Source: Magnolia sinica (lineage: Eukaryota; Streptophyta; Magnoliopsida; Magnoliales; Magnoliaceae). From it: a DNA stretch of 64,000 bases. Positions 44,360 to 54,373 of this stretch are shown in pieces. A program made the translations under genes and the position numbers. The first letter of the stretch is position 1, and each line of letters begins with the position of its first letter. Under the pieces are notes generated by a model, which worked only from the letters and a program-made list of their open reading frames with translations, had not been told where the DNA came from and searched no databases. The stretch covers positions 16,810,032 to 16,874,031 of the forward strand of contig NC_080582.1 of the NCBI RefSeq assembly GCF_029962835.1, in the 5' to 3' direction.

Positions 44360-44563
44360 CTGACAGAACAAATAGCAATTGTATATGGTCTACTCCAAAA
44401 AAAAAAAATTTAACTTTTATATATCTTAACACATCTCAAGAACTTAAAGAATCCATGCAATGTTTCTGGTAATATCTCGTCTGGTATATACTCTGTCAGA
44501 TGAAGAACTTGTGTTGCTAATCAAACAACACCAGTATTTCCTAGAATGATGAGTCATACTTAC

Positions 44564-44630
44564 AGTTCTATCTAGCCCTTTGCGAACTAGGGGGTCACAT
44601 TCAATAACTCCATATCTTCTGCTCACTTTC
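44564..44630 (-). CDS. RPOT: RPOT exon 4
   Basis: This 67-nt exon lies between AACAG and ACT|GTAAGT. It completes a Gln codon and reads KVSRRYGVIECDPLVRKGLD followed by RT. RRYG-IECDPLV is strongly conserved in plant RPOT. Confidence 0.93.
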
Positions 44631-44721
44631 CTGTTAAGGGAAGGATTGTTTATAAAAACACAAGGGATCACATGGACATAACTATAAAGTCTAGACAGAA
44701 CAGAGAGGGAAAAAGTCTTAC

Positions 44722-44855
44722 TGTTGTTCTCTTGTAACCGTTTTGAGGGAGTGTCTAAAGGCAGGCCGAATATCAGGCGGGTCATCTGCTGACTGATCAA
44801 CTGGAGGTTGAATATAGGCTGTGCTTATCAATAATTCAATGAGACAGCTCCCAAT
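44722..44855 (-). CDS. RPOT: RPOT exon 3
   Basis: This 134-nt exon lies between TTTCAG and CA|GTAAGA. It encodes [20 protein letters not shown] and [20 protein letters not shown]. It joins exon 4 across a 91-bp intron with a split Gln codon. Confidence 0.92.
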
Positions 44856-44919
44856 CTGAAATGGTAGCCTTCAACATGCACTAATATTAAGATAATAACA
44901 ACAACTTCTATTTAGTAGT

Positions 44920-44975
44920 TCAACATCATCATCATCTTAGCCATCCAGCCAGCAATTTGGGGTCAGCTTTTAATT
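44920..44975 (-). repeat. Possible second RTE 3' tail
   Basis: A weaker match to the tail at 43590-43700: (ATC)n next to TTTGGGGTCAGC. It is short, so it may be chance. Confidence 0.35.
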
Positions 44976-45104
44976 GGTAAATGGCAAAAGTTCTATGATC
45001 AGCTGCCCACCACAAAATCAACCTGCCTCTGTAACCAGGCTCTAAAACTGGCCATAGCAGAGGCTCACAACTTCTATTCAGTAATTACCAAGAAAGATAC
45101 AAAC

Positions 45105-45308
45105 CTTAGCTTGAGCCTCCTGATCCCAGGGCTTTGAATCATCCTTGACTATCTTCCTCACTTGATGCAGCTTTTGCTTTTTTATCAAGTTGGTAACTCT
45201 TTTACTCTGAATCTCTTGTTCTTTGGCAACAGGATCAGGTTCACCTCCATTGCTTTTTTCCTTGTTGTGCTTTTTCGTATTCTTTTCCAAGAATTTGTGG
45301 ATCCTAAC
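45105..45308 (-). CDS. RPOT: RPOT exon 2
   Basis: This 68-codon exon runs from CTTCAG to AAG|GTTTGT. It begins VRIHKFLEKNTKKHNKEK, a Lys-rich stretch likely to be a charged helix, and ends LHQVRKIVKDDSKPWDQEAQ. It belongs to the N-terminal domain; At RPOT proteins have a similar Lys/Glu-rich stretch here. In phase with exons 1 and 3. Confidence 0.92.
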
Positions 45309-45470
45309 CTGAAGCATTCCACAGACATAGTTATAAATCAATAAACACAATTTACAAGTTGAACCTAAGATAGAAGCTTAAATAAATATCAACAAGTTAA
45401 TGGTCCAGAATTTTTCAATCAGAAAATTCACATACATGGGTTCCTGGTACAGAATTTTAAATCAGAAAAT

Positions 45471-45879
45471 GCACACATGCACACACAGGGAAGGGTTTCA
45501 ACTCCAACAGGTTAGACCATAATATATGGTCCACCCAATGAATGACTTCAAACCTATCATGTTCGTGTGACATGCAACCCTTCCAATAGGTTGGCCCCAC
45601 CATGAGGATGACCTTGTGCAAAAACTAGTCCCATCCACTCATAAGGTGGGCCAGACCAATGAAAACAATGTTAGCCATTGATATTAACAAAGTATAAGTG
45701 TGGTCCACTAGGTGAGTGGATGTGGCTCATATTTTCACAAGGTTTCCCAATGATTGTGCCAACCAATTGGACGAATTGGATGTTGCACAGATGAAAGTTT
45801 GGAAGTTATTTGCAGGGTGGACCATAAATTACGGCCGAACTGGTTGGACTTGAGACCTTCCCATGTGTGTATGTGTGCG
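45471..45879. mobile_element. Palindromic MITE in RPOT intron 1
   Basis: Inverted ends of about 65 bp (from GCACACATGCACACACAGGG on the left and, as reverse complement, CGCACACATACACACATGGG on the right) both run into ATGGTCCACCC. No coding capacity; the target duplication is not clear. Confidence 0.7.
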
Positions 45880-46555
45880 ATACATATAAATATATGAGAA
45901 ATGGATCAGGTAAGCCCCATCCTGTCGCACATAATGCAGGTAAATTAACTCATGAAGGGGTGGTCTATAGTTGCACGAAGCATAAAGCGAAACAGTAACA
46001 GATTTGCATGTAGGAAAGGAGACATGTTTCTTTCAAAATGGGAGCGGCACCTGGTTAAAGGTTCATGCAAATAAGTGGTGGCCACATATTTACAAGAACA
46101 ATGGACAGTTTAAAGAATTACCAACAGTCTACATTCAACACATGTGGCCCGCCTAACAACAAGACCAGCCTAATTTCTTGGCTAGGTCATTTCCAGTGTG
46201 ACACAACTGATGCAGCGTGTGGATGTCATAAACCAGGTGGACACATGTGGGCTTGGAAAAACTTGCGTAAGTCTGAGCAAAATTGGTTTTCTCTGCCTAC
46301 AGATAGCTACACCTTGCAAGCATGGCATCAGTATATGATGAGAATTTTTGCTAGTGTCTTTCGTGTTTGGACTTGTCTCTGTACTAAATACTGCAATCCT
46401 AAATGTTCACAGGTTTCCTCCAATATATGCATGATTAAAAGATCAACAAATTAAGGGTAGGATAGCCTGACTGCTAGCTAGGCCACCCTATAAGCCCAAA
46501 CTTACCAACTAATATAAAATTTCAAATATCTTCAGCAACTATGAGTAAGAGAACT
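45880..46555. other. RPOT intron 1 sequence, no gene seen
   Basis: An open frame of 129 codons at 46065-46454 has no recognisable domain or splice context and is probably chance. Confidence 0.35.
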
Positions 46556-46559
46556 ACAT

Positions 46560-46830
46560 CTTTAGCAGGGAGTTGTCACATTGGTTGTGAAAAGTGACTC
46601 GAGAAAATTCTGAGCCTTGGGAGTTGTGTTTCGCATTTGGTGATATCTGGGATGTATCCTCTAGGCTAAGCATTTTGCTCACCAGCATAGGTAGAAGGGA
46701 AAATTGTATTGCTGAGTCTTTGGCTAAAGAGGATGTGAGTCGTCCATCTCTATATTTGGGAACCCATTCTTTCTTAATGCCTTTGGCCTGATACATTTTC
46801 ATTTTCTTTTCCCAAAGAAAATGACTATGA
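46560..46830 (+). mobile_element. LINE RNase H-like 3' fragment
   Basis: The plus strand reads GRRENCIAESLAKEDVSR followed by PSLYLG, the N-x-x-AD-x-LAK-x-GVSR pattern at the end of RNase H domains attached to plant LINEs. It ends at a stop at 46789 and has a short T-rich 3' end. The rest of the element is absent. Confidence 0.55.
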
Positions 46831-47645
46831 GAACTGTGCTGCACTATTGTTTTATTTGAGTCGATGTTAATGTGGTCTCTTCTAATGGTGAATAGATCTC
46901 TTCTGGGGTGAGAATGTGGACTCCCTTTTTTTAATAACTAAGCTGGGCTTGAATCCGAGACCTCAGGTTTGAAACACGCCGTCTGCCATTATATATAAGG
47001 TCCTGTTTATCACAAGAGTCTAGCTGTTTTAAGGTATGAAGCCAACACAAAAGTGAGGTGTCCTAGATTCTTCAATAAGGTGGTATGGCAGTTCACAATA
47101 GATTCATGGCAGCATCTGGTTGATGCTGGTGTCAAACAGCCAGAATTAACAAGCTTCGAAATCACTGAAAGGGAAAAAAGGCTCTGTGTTTTGCAAATCA
47201 GTAGCAAGAAAACTGCTTGCTTAACGGATGTACATTTGACTTTTACATTGCAGTAATGAAGTTGCAAAAAAGTAAAATGTCTAAATTTTGGTTAGCCCCA
47301 CTTTAATTAGAATCAATAACCAGATCTTACTTGTGATTACATTCATTCATGTGGGTCAGTAAACATGCTGCATCTGGATGTACTATTAAATTCAATCGAG
47401 TCACAGTAACTAGTTCAACATTAAATTGCAACTGCCTTCCAAAGTATTCATAGAATGGATCAGGCATCAAATTGCAATTAGAGCTCATTTGGAGTGGCCG
47501 AATTCTCTTTTCTACCCTGGAAAAGAAATCATTTTCCTCATATGCGAGGTTTTCCTCCATTTGAAAAACAAAAGCAGTTGTGGAAATCGATTTCCATTTC
47601 CATAGTTTTCCGTTTTTTTTTTAAGTGATTTCCATTTCCACAGTA

Positions 47646-47862
47646 ATGCAGGGGCATTTTCACACCGGGCTTGAGTAGGGTGGCCTGTGTGAAGCGGGGG
47701 CACACTCGAGGTGGGCGGCCCCATGTGAGGCGAGACCCATGTAAAGTGAGGCCCACGAGGGGGGTTCGGCCGAGGGCCTAACCTGGGCTATGAGATAAAT
47801 GGATTGATTTGCCACGCTCTATCAGTTTGAGCTTTTAGAGCAAGTGGTTAGTTGTCCTGCGT
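47646..47862. mobile_element. MITE related to 28486-28832, reversed
   Basis: It starts ATGCAGGGGCATTTTCACAC and ends TTGTCCTGCGTCA, the reverse of the 347-bp element but with a single internal unit. Possible 6-9 bp duplication around CCACAGT/CACACAGT. In RPOT intron 1. Confidence 0.65.
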
Positions 47863-48359
47863 CACACAGTTTTCCTTGAAAAAACAGTGATTACCATTTC
47901 CTCAAGAAATGGAGATTTCCACATGTTTTTTAGAAAGAGCTCTCACTTTTTTACCATTGACCTATACACATTTCCATGGAAATCATAAATGCTAAAACAA
48001 ACATGTTATTTAGAATTATTTTCCACAGATTTCCTCTGATGTGACATTTTCCTTTCCAAATCTAATTTTTGGATTCCACCAATCCAAACACACCCTTACA
48101 CAACTTTCGACTCGGACTAGAAATGAATGTGGCTGAAATTTGTTTTTTCTATCTATTGAACTCAATAACTGCAATTCAATTCAATACTGCATCCAAAGGC
48201 AGCCTCAAACATTGGGTTCAAGAACAACTAAGCATGGTCATTCACTTCACTTCGTTGCATCTAAATTACTGGAACCCAACTCAATAGTACATCCAAACAA
48301 AGCAAATATTGGAGAAAGAAAGAAAAAAGAAAGAAAGGAGAAAAACACTAGTAACCCAC
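47863..48359. other. RPOT intron 1, 5' end, nothing recognised
   Basis: AT-rich intron sequence with an A/G-rich patch at 48310-48355 next to the donor GTGGGT. No coding signal. Confidence 0.4.
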
Positions 48360-49221
48360 CTCATTCTCGATGGCTTTGCCGACCTGGCAAGCCGCCTGGA
48401 CTACCCTGGCACTCCCATGCTCACTCCCAGTCATCAGCAGCCCCATCAACGTATGCATCGTGATGACCGCCATCTTGATCAAAGTACCTTGCATATGCCG
48501 CCTTGTTCTTTCCTTCCCTGCAAAACCCCTGCTCCTTGGCTATACAATTCCGCAACGGCTCAAACCAGCCCAGGAACAGGGATTTCATGAATGGCAGGTT
48601 CAGCGCCAGCTTCTGCTGGCACATGTCCATGAGAAGTTCCTTGTATTCCTTCACTGACTGCTCCCATGCCTCCACCTCCGTCTTCTCTTGCCTTCTGAGA
48701 AGGGCACACAGCTTCCCGTGCCCAATTCCCCCTGGTGGTTTGTGCTGCTTCTGCCTGAATTCACCTACTTCCTCAACTACAGAGACCTCTTCATCAGCAT
48801 CCGTCGAAGAGACTGCCTCCGCAACGCTAGCAAAACCCATCGCTGGATTCAAATGCTTACAAAAACCAAATGGATTATCAAAATACCCACCAAATGACGA
48901 CAATTTGCCATTTTGGCCAAAACCCATTTCGCGGATCCCAAAATTCGACCGGGCTTTGGGCCCGAAACACCTCCTCACAAAGAACGCGCCAGAAGATTTA
49001 ATCCTCTCTTCATCCCAAGGCGATAATTCACCATTCCGGTAGAAACCCATCTCGGGAAACGCAAAATTTACACTGGGCTTGAGATCAAACGGCCGGATTT
49101 TATCAGGAAAGATTGGATTTTGGGAAGAACCCAGAAAGGCGGAAGTGGGTAGGAGAGATGGGCCACTGAGGAACCGAAGCTTCTTCGATGAGGAGGCGTG
49201 TTTCAAGATGTTCCGCAACAT
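48360..49221 (-). CDS. RPOT: RPOT exon 1 with frameshift
   Basis: The ATG at 49221 opens [20 protein letters not shown], a basic, Ser-rich organelle-targeting leader. A small internal repeat follows ([11 protein letters not shown] and [11 protein letters not shown]), then an acidic stretch ([15 protein letters not shown]) and the conserved [20 protein letters not shown]. The frame runs into a stop at 48421. In the +1 frame from about 48470 the family sequence continues ([26 protein letters not shown]) to a good GAG|GTGGGT donor. The exon is 862 nt, one more than a multiple of three, so an indel near 48467 breaks the frame. Confidence 0.92.
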
Positions 49222-49536
49222 CTTTTGGGTGGATTTGGATGGATTTGAGTGGGATTTCTTGGGTTTTTGGATTGGACAAAAGGGATTGGATTGGTTGGAG
49301 TGATTTGTAGGGAAGATGATAAGAGAGATACAGCTTGTCGCAGCTGCTACAGTACATCAAATTGGGAGATTTTTGAAGGAGACAGGAGGAGATGAGAAGG
49401 GGAAATTGCATGAGATTGGCAGATCGACGAGAAGGTTGGAAAGAAATCGTGAGAGAGAGAGAGGTAAAGCGCCTTAAACCCTCCTAAAACCTTCTTTCTC
49501 GTATGCGTTGTGTTTTGGAAGAACAGATATTTGGAC
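49222..49536 (-). promoter_or_regulatory. RPOT 5' leader and probable core promoter
   Basis: The 315 bases between the ATG and the first MITE are pyrimidine-rich on the gene strand (CTCTCTCTCTC near 49450) and have no TATA box. AAACCCT (plus strand, 49476-49482) resembles a telo-box, common in genes for organelle gene expression. An out-of-frame ATG at 49411 could be an upstream open frame if transcription starts that far out. Confidence 0.4.
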
Positions 49537-49970
49537 ACGGGTTTCCCGCTAAGGCTTTCGCTCCTGCGCTCGGATTTAGGTAGGATCGACTTCAATGTTT
49601 TTGAGAAATCCACCCCGTCCATCCGTTTTGCATGCTCATTCTAGGGTAACCAACTAAAAATGAGCCTGATCGAAAACTCAAGTGGTCCACACGAGAAACT
49701 GTGGGGATTCAATGACCTTATAAACGGTTTGGATGGCATATAAACGTCAAGACGAAGCCCGGGAAGGTTTCAACGGTATGCATTTCTTTAACAATTTTCC
49801 CTCTCGTGTAAGCCACTTAAGTTGTTGATCTACCTCAAATTTTTGTAGCATGCCCTAAATTAAGCTCTAAAAACGGATGGACGGCATTGATTTCTCAAAA
49901 ACATCACGGAGGACCCCACCTACGTCCCAGTAACTTTCTGCCAGAGACTTTCGCGGGAAATCCTCGTACG
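49537..49970. mobile_element. Mutator-like MITE A
   Basis: A palindromic element: left CGGGTTTCCCGCTAAGGCTT and AAATCCACCCCGTCCATCCG, right CGGATGGACGGCATTG and GACTTTCGCGGGAAATCC. Diverged from the others; target duplication not resolved. Confidence 0.7.
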
Positions 49971-50023
49971 AGATTTTTGCATTGGATGTGCGCATTGTAC
50001 GGACGTCGGATCAGCTATCTACG

Positions 50024-50550
50024 GGGACGCGGATTGCGTCCTATCCCCAGCCGGACGGTAATCCGTCCGGGCAGGGCTCTGTGGGGCCCAAAGTGATGTA
50101 AGTGTTTTATCCACGCCGTTAATCGCTTTTATTAGAACATTTTAAGTTCTTGCTTAAAAAATGAGCAGGTCCGCAGCTCCAATGAACCACACCAAAGGAA
50201 GCTGCAGTGGTAATGATACTTACCGTTGAAACCTTTACGAGGGCCACTGTGATTTTTTTTACCATCCAACATATTAATAAGGTCATGTAGACGTGGATGA
50301 AGTGAAAACACAAATATAAACTTGATTCGAAACTTCTTCAGCTCCCAAGAACTTTTTAATGGTGTACGTTCAATCCCCACTTTGTGGTCCACTTAAGACC
50401 TATACCTGTCTAATATTTTTCATCTTACCTTAAAATGAACTGAGAAAAATAATTAACGGCGTGGATAAAACACTTACATCACTGTGGACCCCACAGAGCC
50501 CTGCCCGGACGGATTACCGTCCGGGCGGGGGTAGGACGCAATCCGCGTCC
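50024..50550. mobile_element. Mutator-like MITE B
   Basis: A 527-bp element with long inverted ends (GGGACGCGGATTGCGTCCTA and its complement; CGGACGGTAATCCGTCCG in both arms) and a 9-bp duplication CTATCTACG/TTATCTACA. Confidence 0.82.
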
Positions 50551-50574
50551 TTATCTACAGCGTCCGGAGCGAAC

Positions 50575-51050
50575 TTTGCTACTGAAGTGACGTCACCAAA
50601 TTCTATAGACCCACCAAGATGTGTGTTGTATCCACGCCGTCCATCCATTTGGAGAGATATTTTTAAAGCATGAGCAAAGAATGATCAGATCGAAAGATCA
50701 AGTGGACCCCACCACAGAAAACAGCAGGGCAGTGACGCCACCGTTGAAACCGTTTTGGGCCCACCATGATGTTTATTTGAGATCTAACCTGTTCATAAGT
50801 TAATAAAGACGTAGACGGAGGGAAAACACAAATACAGCTACATTGAAAACTTACGTGGCATTATGAAGTTTTTATCGGTAAGCGTTCAATCTCCACTGGT
50901 TTCTTTGGTGGGCCACTTGAGCTTTGGATCTACGTCTTGGCTCATGCCTTAAAATGATTTCTACAAATAAATGGACGGTGTGGATACAACACATATATCA
51001 TGGTGGGGAAATAGAAGCTAGTGACTTCAGTTTAGTAGCCAATTTTACTA
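50575..51050. mobile_element. Mutator-like MITE C
   Basis: Inverted ends around TTGCTACTGAAGTGACGTCA and GTGACTTCAGTTTAGTAGCC, with GTTGTATCCACGCCGTCCAT and its complement inside. Ends approximate. Related to element I. Confidence 0.65.
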
Positions 51051-51068
51051 CTGACTCCGTCAGTAGCT

Positions 51069-51612
51069 GACACGCGCTGCTAAAGCCCTTCGCAGAAGTT
51101 CCTGCGCAAGAATGCTGGGTGGGGCCCACCGATATGTTTTTTAGAAATCCACCCGTTCATCCGTTTTGAGTTCTCATGCATGACACAAAAAAGTTATGCG
51201 TATCCAAAGACTTAAGTGGGTCACACAGAGAAAATATTAAGGATTCAGCGTGAATTGTTAAAATATTCTTCTAGCCATAAAAATTTTGTGTCAGGAAATT
51301 TTTGAATTATTTTCACTTCATCCCAGTGTTAATGACCTTATAAACGGTCTGGATGGCATATAAACATCTAGGTAAAGCTCAGAGAGGTTTCAATGGTAGA
51401 AATTTCTTTCCCCGATATTTCCTCTAAGGTTACCCAGTTGAGTTTTTGATCCACACTTAGTTTTTGAACCACTTCATTTTTCATCGCATGTCTTAAAATT
51501 AGTTGTCAAAAACAGATGGACAGATGGGTTTCTCAAAAACACATAGGAGAGCCCCACCGGAATCCTTGCGCAGGGACTTCCTGCGAAAGGCATTGCAGTA
51601 AATCCGCGTCGG
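51069..51612. mobile_element. Mutator-like MITE D
   Basis: Inverted arms carry AAGTTCCTGCGCAAG with GGTGGGGCCCACC on the left and CGCAGGGACTTCCTGCGAAA on the right, ending AAATCCGCGTC. Left tip degenerate. Same family as E, F and G. Confidence 0.7.
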
Positions 51613-51631
51613 CGTCCGTATAGCGCACAGT

Positions 51632-52159
51632 GGACGCGGATTTCCTGCGAAAGCCTTTCGCAAGAAGTTCCTGCGCTGGGAACCCAGGTGGGGCCCACCG
51701 TGATGTTTTTCAGGAATCTACTCCGTCCATCAGTTTTTTGAGTTCATTTTAGGGGAGTAGAAAATTTTTTTGCAGGATCCAAGACTCAAGTGAGCCGTAT
51801 TAAAGGAAAAGGTAGTTAGGGAAATTTCTACCATTGAAACCTCCCTGGGTTCGACAGTGATGTTTACATGCCATCCATACCGTTAATAACGTCATTCCTA
51901 CTGGGATGAAGTGAAAACATAAATATTAGCATGATTCAAAACTTCTGTTGGCCCACGAATATTTCAACTGTGGACGTTCAATTATCCCATTTTCGGCCCA
52001 CTTGAGTATTGGATACGGTTCATTTTTGGTCTCACATCCTAAAATACACTCACAAAACGGATGGACGGGGAGGATTTCTCACAAACATCACAGTAGGCCC
52101 CACCTGGGTTCCCAGCGCAGGAACTTCCTGCGAAAGGCTTTCGCAGGAAATCCGCGTCC
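51632..52159. mobile_element. Mutator-like MITE E
   Basis: A 528-bp element with near-perfect inverted ends of at least 80 bp starting GGACGCGGATTTCCTGCG, and a perfect 9-bp duplication GCGCACAGT (51623-51631 and 52160-52168). It is the cleanest member of the family here. No coding capacity. Confidence 0.9.
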
Positions 52160-52169
52160 GCGCACAGTC

Positions 52170-53248
52170 GAACTCGGATTTCCCGCCAAAGCCTTTCACA
52201 GGAAGTTTCTACGCTGGGAACGCAGGTGGGGCCCACTAGAATGTTTGTGATAAATCCTTACCATTCATACGTTTTGTGAGTTCATTTTAAGATATAAGGC
52301 TAAAAATGAACCTGTACAATTCTCAAGTGGGCTGAAAACGTGATAATTGAACGTCCACAGTTGAAATATTCATGGGCCACAGAAGTTTCAAATCATGCTA
52401 ATATTTATGTTTCCAGTTCATCCCAGTAGGAATGACGTTATTAACGGTATGGATGGCATGTATACATCACTGTTGAACCCAGGGAAGTTTCAACGGTAGG
52501 AGTTTCTCTAAAGACCTTTTCCTTTAGTACGGCTCAATTGAGTCATTGAGTCTTGGATCCTGTTGGATTTTGGTCTACTTCCTAATATTAGCTCACAAAA
52601 CGGATGGATAGAGTGGATTCATGACAAACATCACAGCGGACCCCGATGCGGATTTCCTGGGAAAGCCTTTCGCAAGAAGTTCCTGCGCAAGGATTCTGGA
52701 TGGGGCCCATTGTGATGTTTGTTAGAAATCCAACCCGTCCATCCGTTTTTTGAGCTCATTTTTAGACATAAGACCGAAAATTATTGGGATCCAAAACTCA
52801 AGTGGGCCATACCAAATGAAACAGTGGGGAAAGGAATTCTTACCATTGAAACCTTCCCAGGATCCACCTTAATGTTTATATTTCATCCAAACCGTTTATA
52901 AGGTCATTTTCACTGAGATGAAGTGAAAAAGCAAAGAAATTAAACCGATACAAAACTTTTGTATCCATTTAAATGTTTCAACTGTGGTCATTAAATCTCC
53001 ACTATTTCCTCTCGTGTGGCTCACTTGATTTTTTTATCATCCTTAATTTTGGTCGCATATCCTGAAATGAACTCGAAAAACGGATGAACGGAGTGGCTTT
53101 CTCACAAACATCATAGTGGGCCCCACACAGAATCTTGCACAAGAACTTCCTGTGAAAGGCTTTCGCAGGAAATCCGCGTCCGCGGGCCCCACCCAAGTTC
53201 ACAGCGCAGGAACTTCCTGCAAAAGGTTTTAGCAGGAAATCCGCGTCT
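52170..53248. mobile_element. Mutator-like MITE F, interrupted by G
   Basis: The left arm starts AACTCGGATTTCCCGCC at 52171. The right arm is found after element G, at 53191-53248 (CACAGCGCAGGAACTTCCTG to AAATCCGCGTCT). The flanks are CGCACAGTCG on both sides (52161-52170, 53249-53258). Without G it is about 535 bp. Confidence 0.82.
52645..53181. mobile_element. Mutator-like MITE G, nested in F
   Basis: A 537-bp element with inverted ends GATGCGGATTTCCTGG and AGGAAATCCGCGTC and a 9-bp duplication GCGGACCCC/GCGGGCCCC (52636-52644, 53182-53190), lying in the right arm of F. Confidence 0.85.
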
Positions 53249-53267
53249 CGCACAGTCGCACACTGCG

Positions 53268-53806
53268 AGAAACGGACTGGCTACTCCCCCTGACACCAGC
53301 CAATGGCTGATGGTTGGTGCTCTATGGGTCCACCATGATATATATATGTTTCATCTATACCGTTCATCTATTTTTAAAGATCATTTTATGGTATGAGGCC
53401 AAAAATGAGGCATATCCCAATCTCAAGTGGACCACATTATAGGAAACAGTGTTGAATGAGCATCGACCATTAAAAACATTTTGGGGGCCATAAAAGTTTT
53501 GGATCAAGCTGATTTTTGTTTTTTCCCTTCATCTGGGCCTGTATGACCTAATCAACAGATTGGATGCCAAATAAACAGTACAGTGAGCCTTAGGAGGATT
53601 TTAATGGTGGATATTCAATCACTGTTGTTTTCATGTGGTGTGGTCTACCTGAGATTGATATCCCTCTCAATTTTGAGATCAAGCCTAAAATTTTCTGTAA
53701 AAATTGATAAACGGAATGGATGAAACACATACATCATGGTAGGGCCCATAGAGCACCGACCACCAGCCACGAGGTTGGTGTCAGGGGGAGTAGCCAATCC
53801 GTTTCC
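53268..53806. mobile_element. Mutator-like MITE H
   Basis: A 539-bp element with inverted ends around GGCTACTCCCCCTGACACC and GGTGTCAGGGGGAGTAGCC, and a 9-bp duplication CACACTGCG/CCCACTGCG. A different subfamily from E-G. Confidence 0.82.
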
Positions 53807-53853
53807 CCCACTGCGGGTTTTAGGAGTGGACCCCACATTTGGAAGTTGCCCGA

Positions 53854-54373
53854 GGACGCGGATTAGATACTTAAACGTTGAGTAGCGAGACTAGCCACTG
53901 AAGTTACATCACCCAATTATGTGGACCCTACTATGATGTATATGTTGTATCAACAACGTCCATCCATTTGGAGATATCATTTTAAGATATGAGCTGAAGA
54001 ATGGGGCAGATCCAAAGCTGTAGTGGACCCTACCATAGAAAACAGTGCTAAGATAGATGCCCACCGTTGAAACTTTCCTAAGGCCCATCGTGATGTTTTT
54101 TCAAAATCTAACATGTTTAAAAGTTAAAAAATACATTAAAGAAGGAAAACCACAAATATCAGCTTGATCAAAAACTTTTGTAGCTTTTAGAAGTTTTTAA
54201 CAGTGGCATCACTCTCCCCACTATTTTCTGTGGTGGGGTTCACTGGAGCCTTAGATGTAATTCATTCTTCTGATATTACCCTAAAACATACATCATGGTG
54301 GGCCTACGGAACTTTGTGACGTCACTTCATTAGCATTCTCGCTACTCGACCTGTTAGTAGCCTATCCGCGTCC
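53854..54373. mobile_element. Mutator-like MITE I
   Basis: A 520-bp element starting GGACGCGGATTAGATACT and ending TAGCCTATCCGCGTCC, with GAGTAGCGAGA in both arms and a 9-bp duplication GTTGCCCGA/ATTGCCGGA. Confidence 0.78.

Larger units (their letters stand above)
6041..49221 (-). pseudogene. RPOT: Phage-type organellar RNA polymerase gene, partial
   Basis: Twelve exons (about 2.3 kb of coding sequence) match plant T7-like RNA polymerases in order. The signatures are an N-terminal transit-like leader, [86 protein letters not shown], the motif A segment DGSCNGLQHYAALGRD with the catalytic Asp, and VNLVAGEKPADVYSGIAAR. The enzyme transcribes organelle genes. The leader [17 protein letters not shown] is Arg/Ser/Lys rich and resembles the mitochondrial form. 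Motifs B and C must lie beyond the left edge. Introns 6, 10, 11 and 12 are filled with transposons. Three frame problems (exon 1 near 48467, acceptors of exons 5 and 10) argue for a pseudogene; because there are no nonsense substitutions, assembly indels in a live gene remain possible. Confidence 0.85.

Noticed and set aside
46065..46454. 129-codon open frame in RPOT intron 1
   Set aside because: No domain, no splice or promoter context, opposite strand to the gene; length is within chance.
48503..49042. 179-codon open frame on the plus strand
   Set aside because: Antisense of RPOT exon 1; the minus frame has clear family sequence and a splice donor.
49103..49411. 102-codon frame on the minus strand overlapping the RPOT start
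   Set aside because: Out of frame with RPOT, no similarity; at most an upstream ATG, mentioned in the leader entry.
53329..53352. ATATATATATG run as a possible promoter
   Set aside because: It is inside MITE H, matching CATACATCATGG in the opposite arm, and no gene follows.
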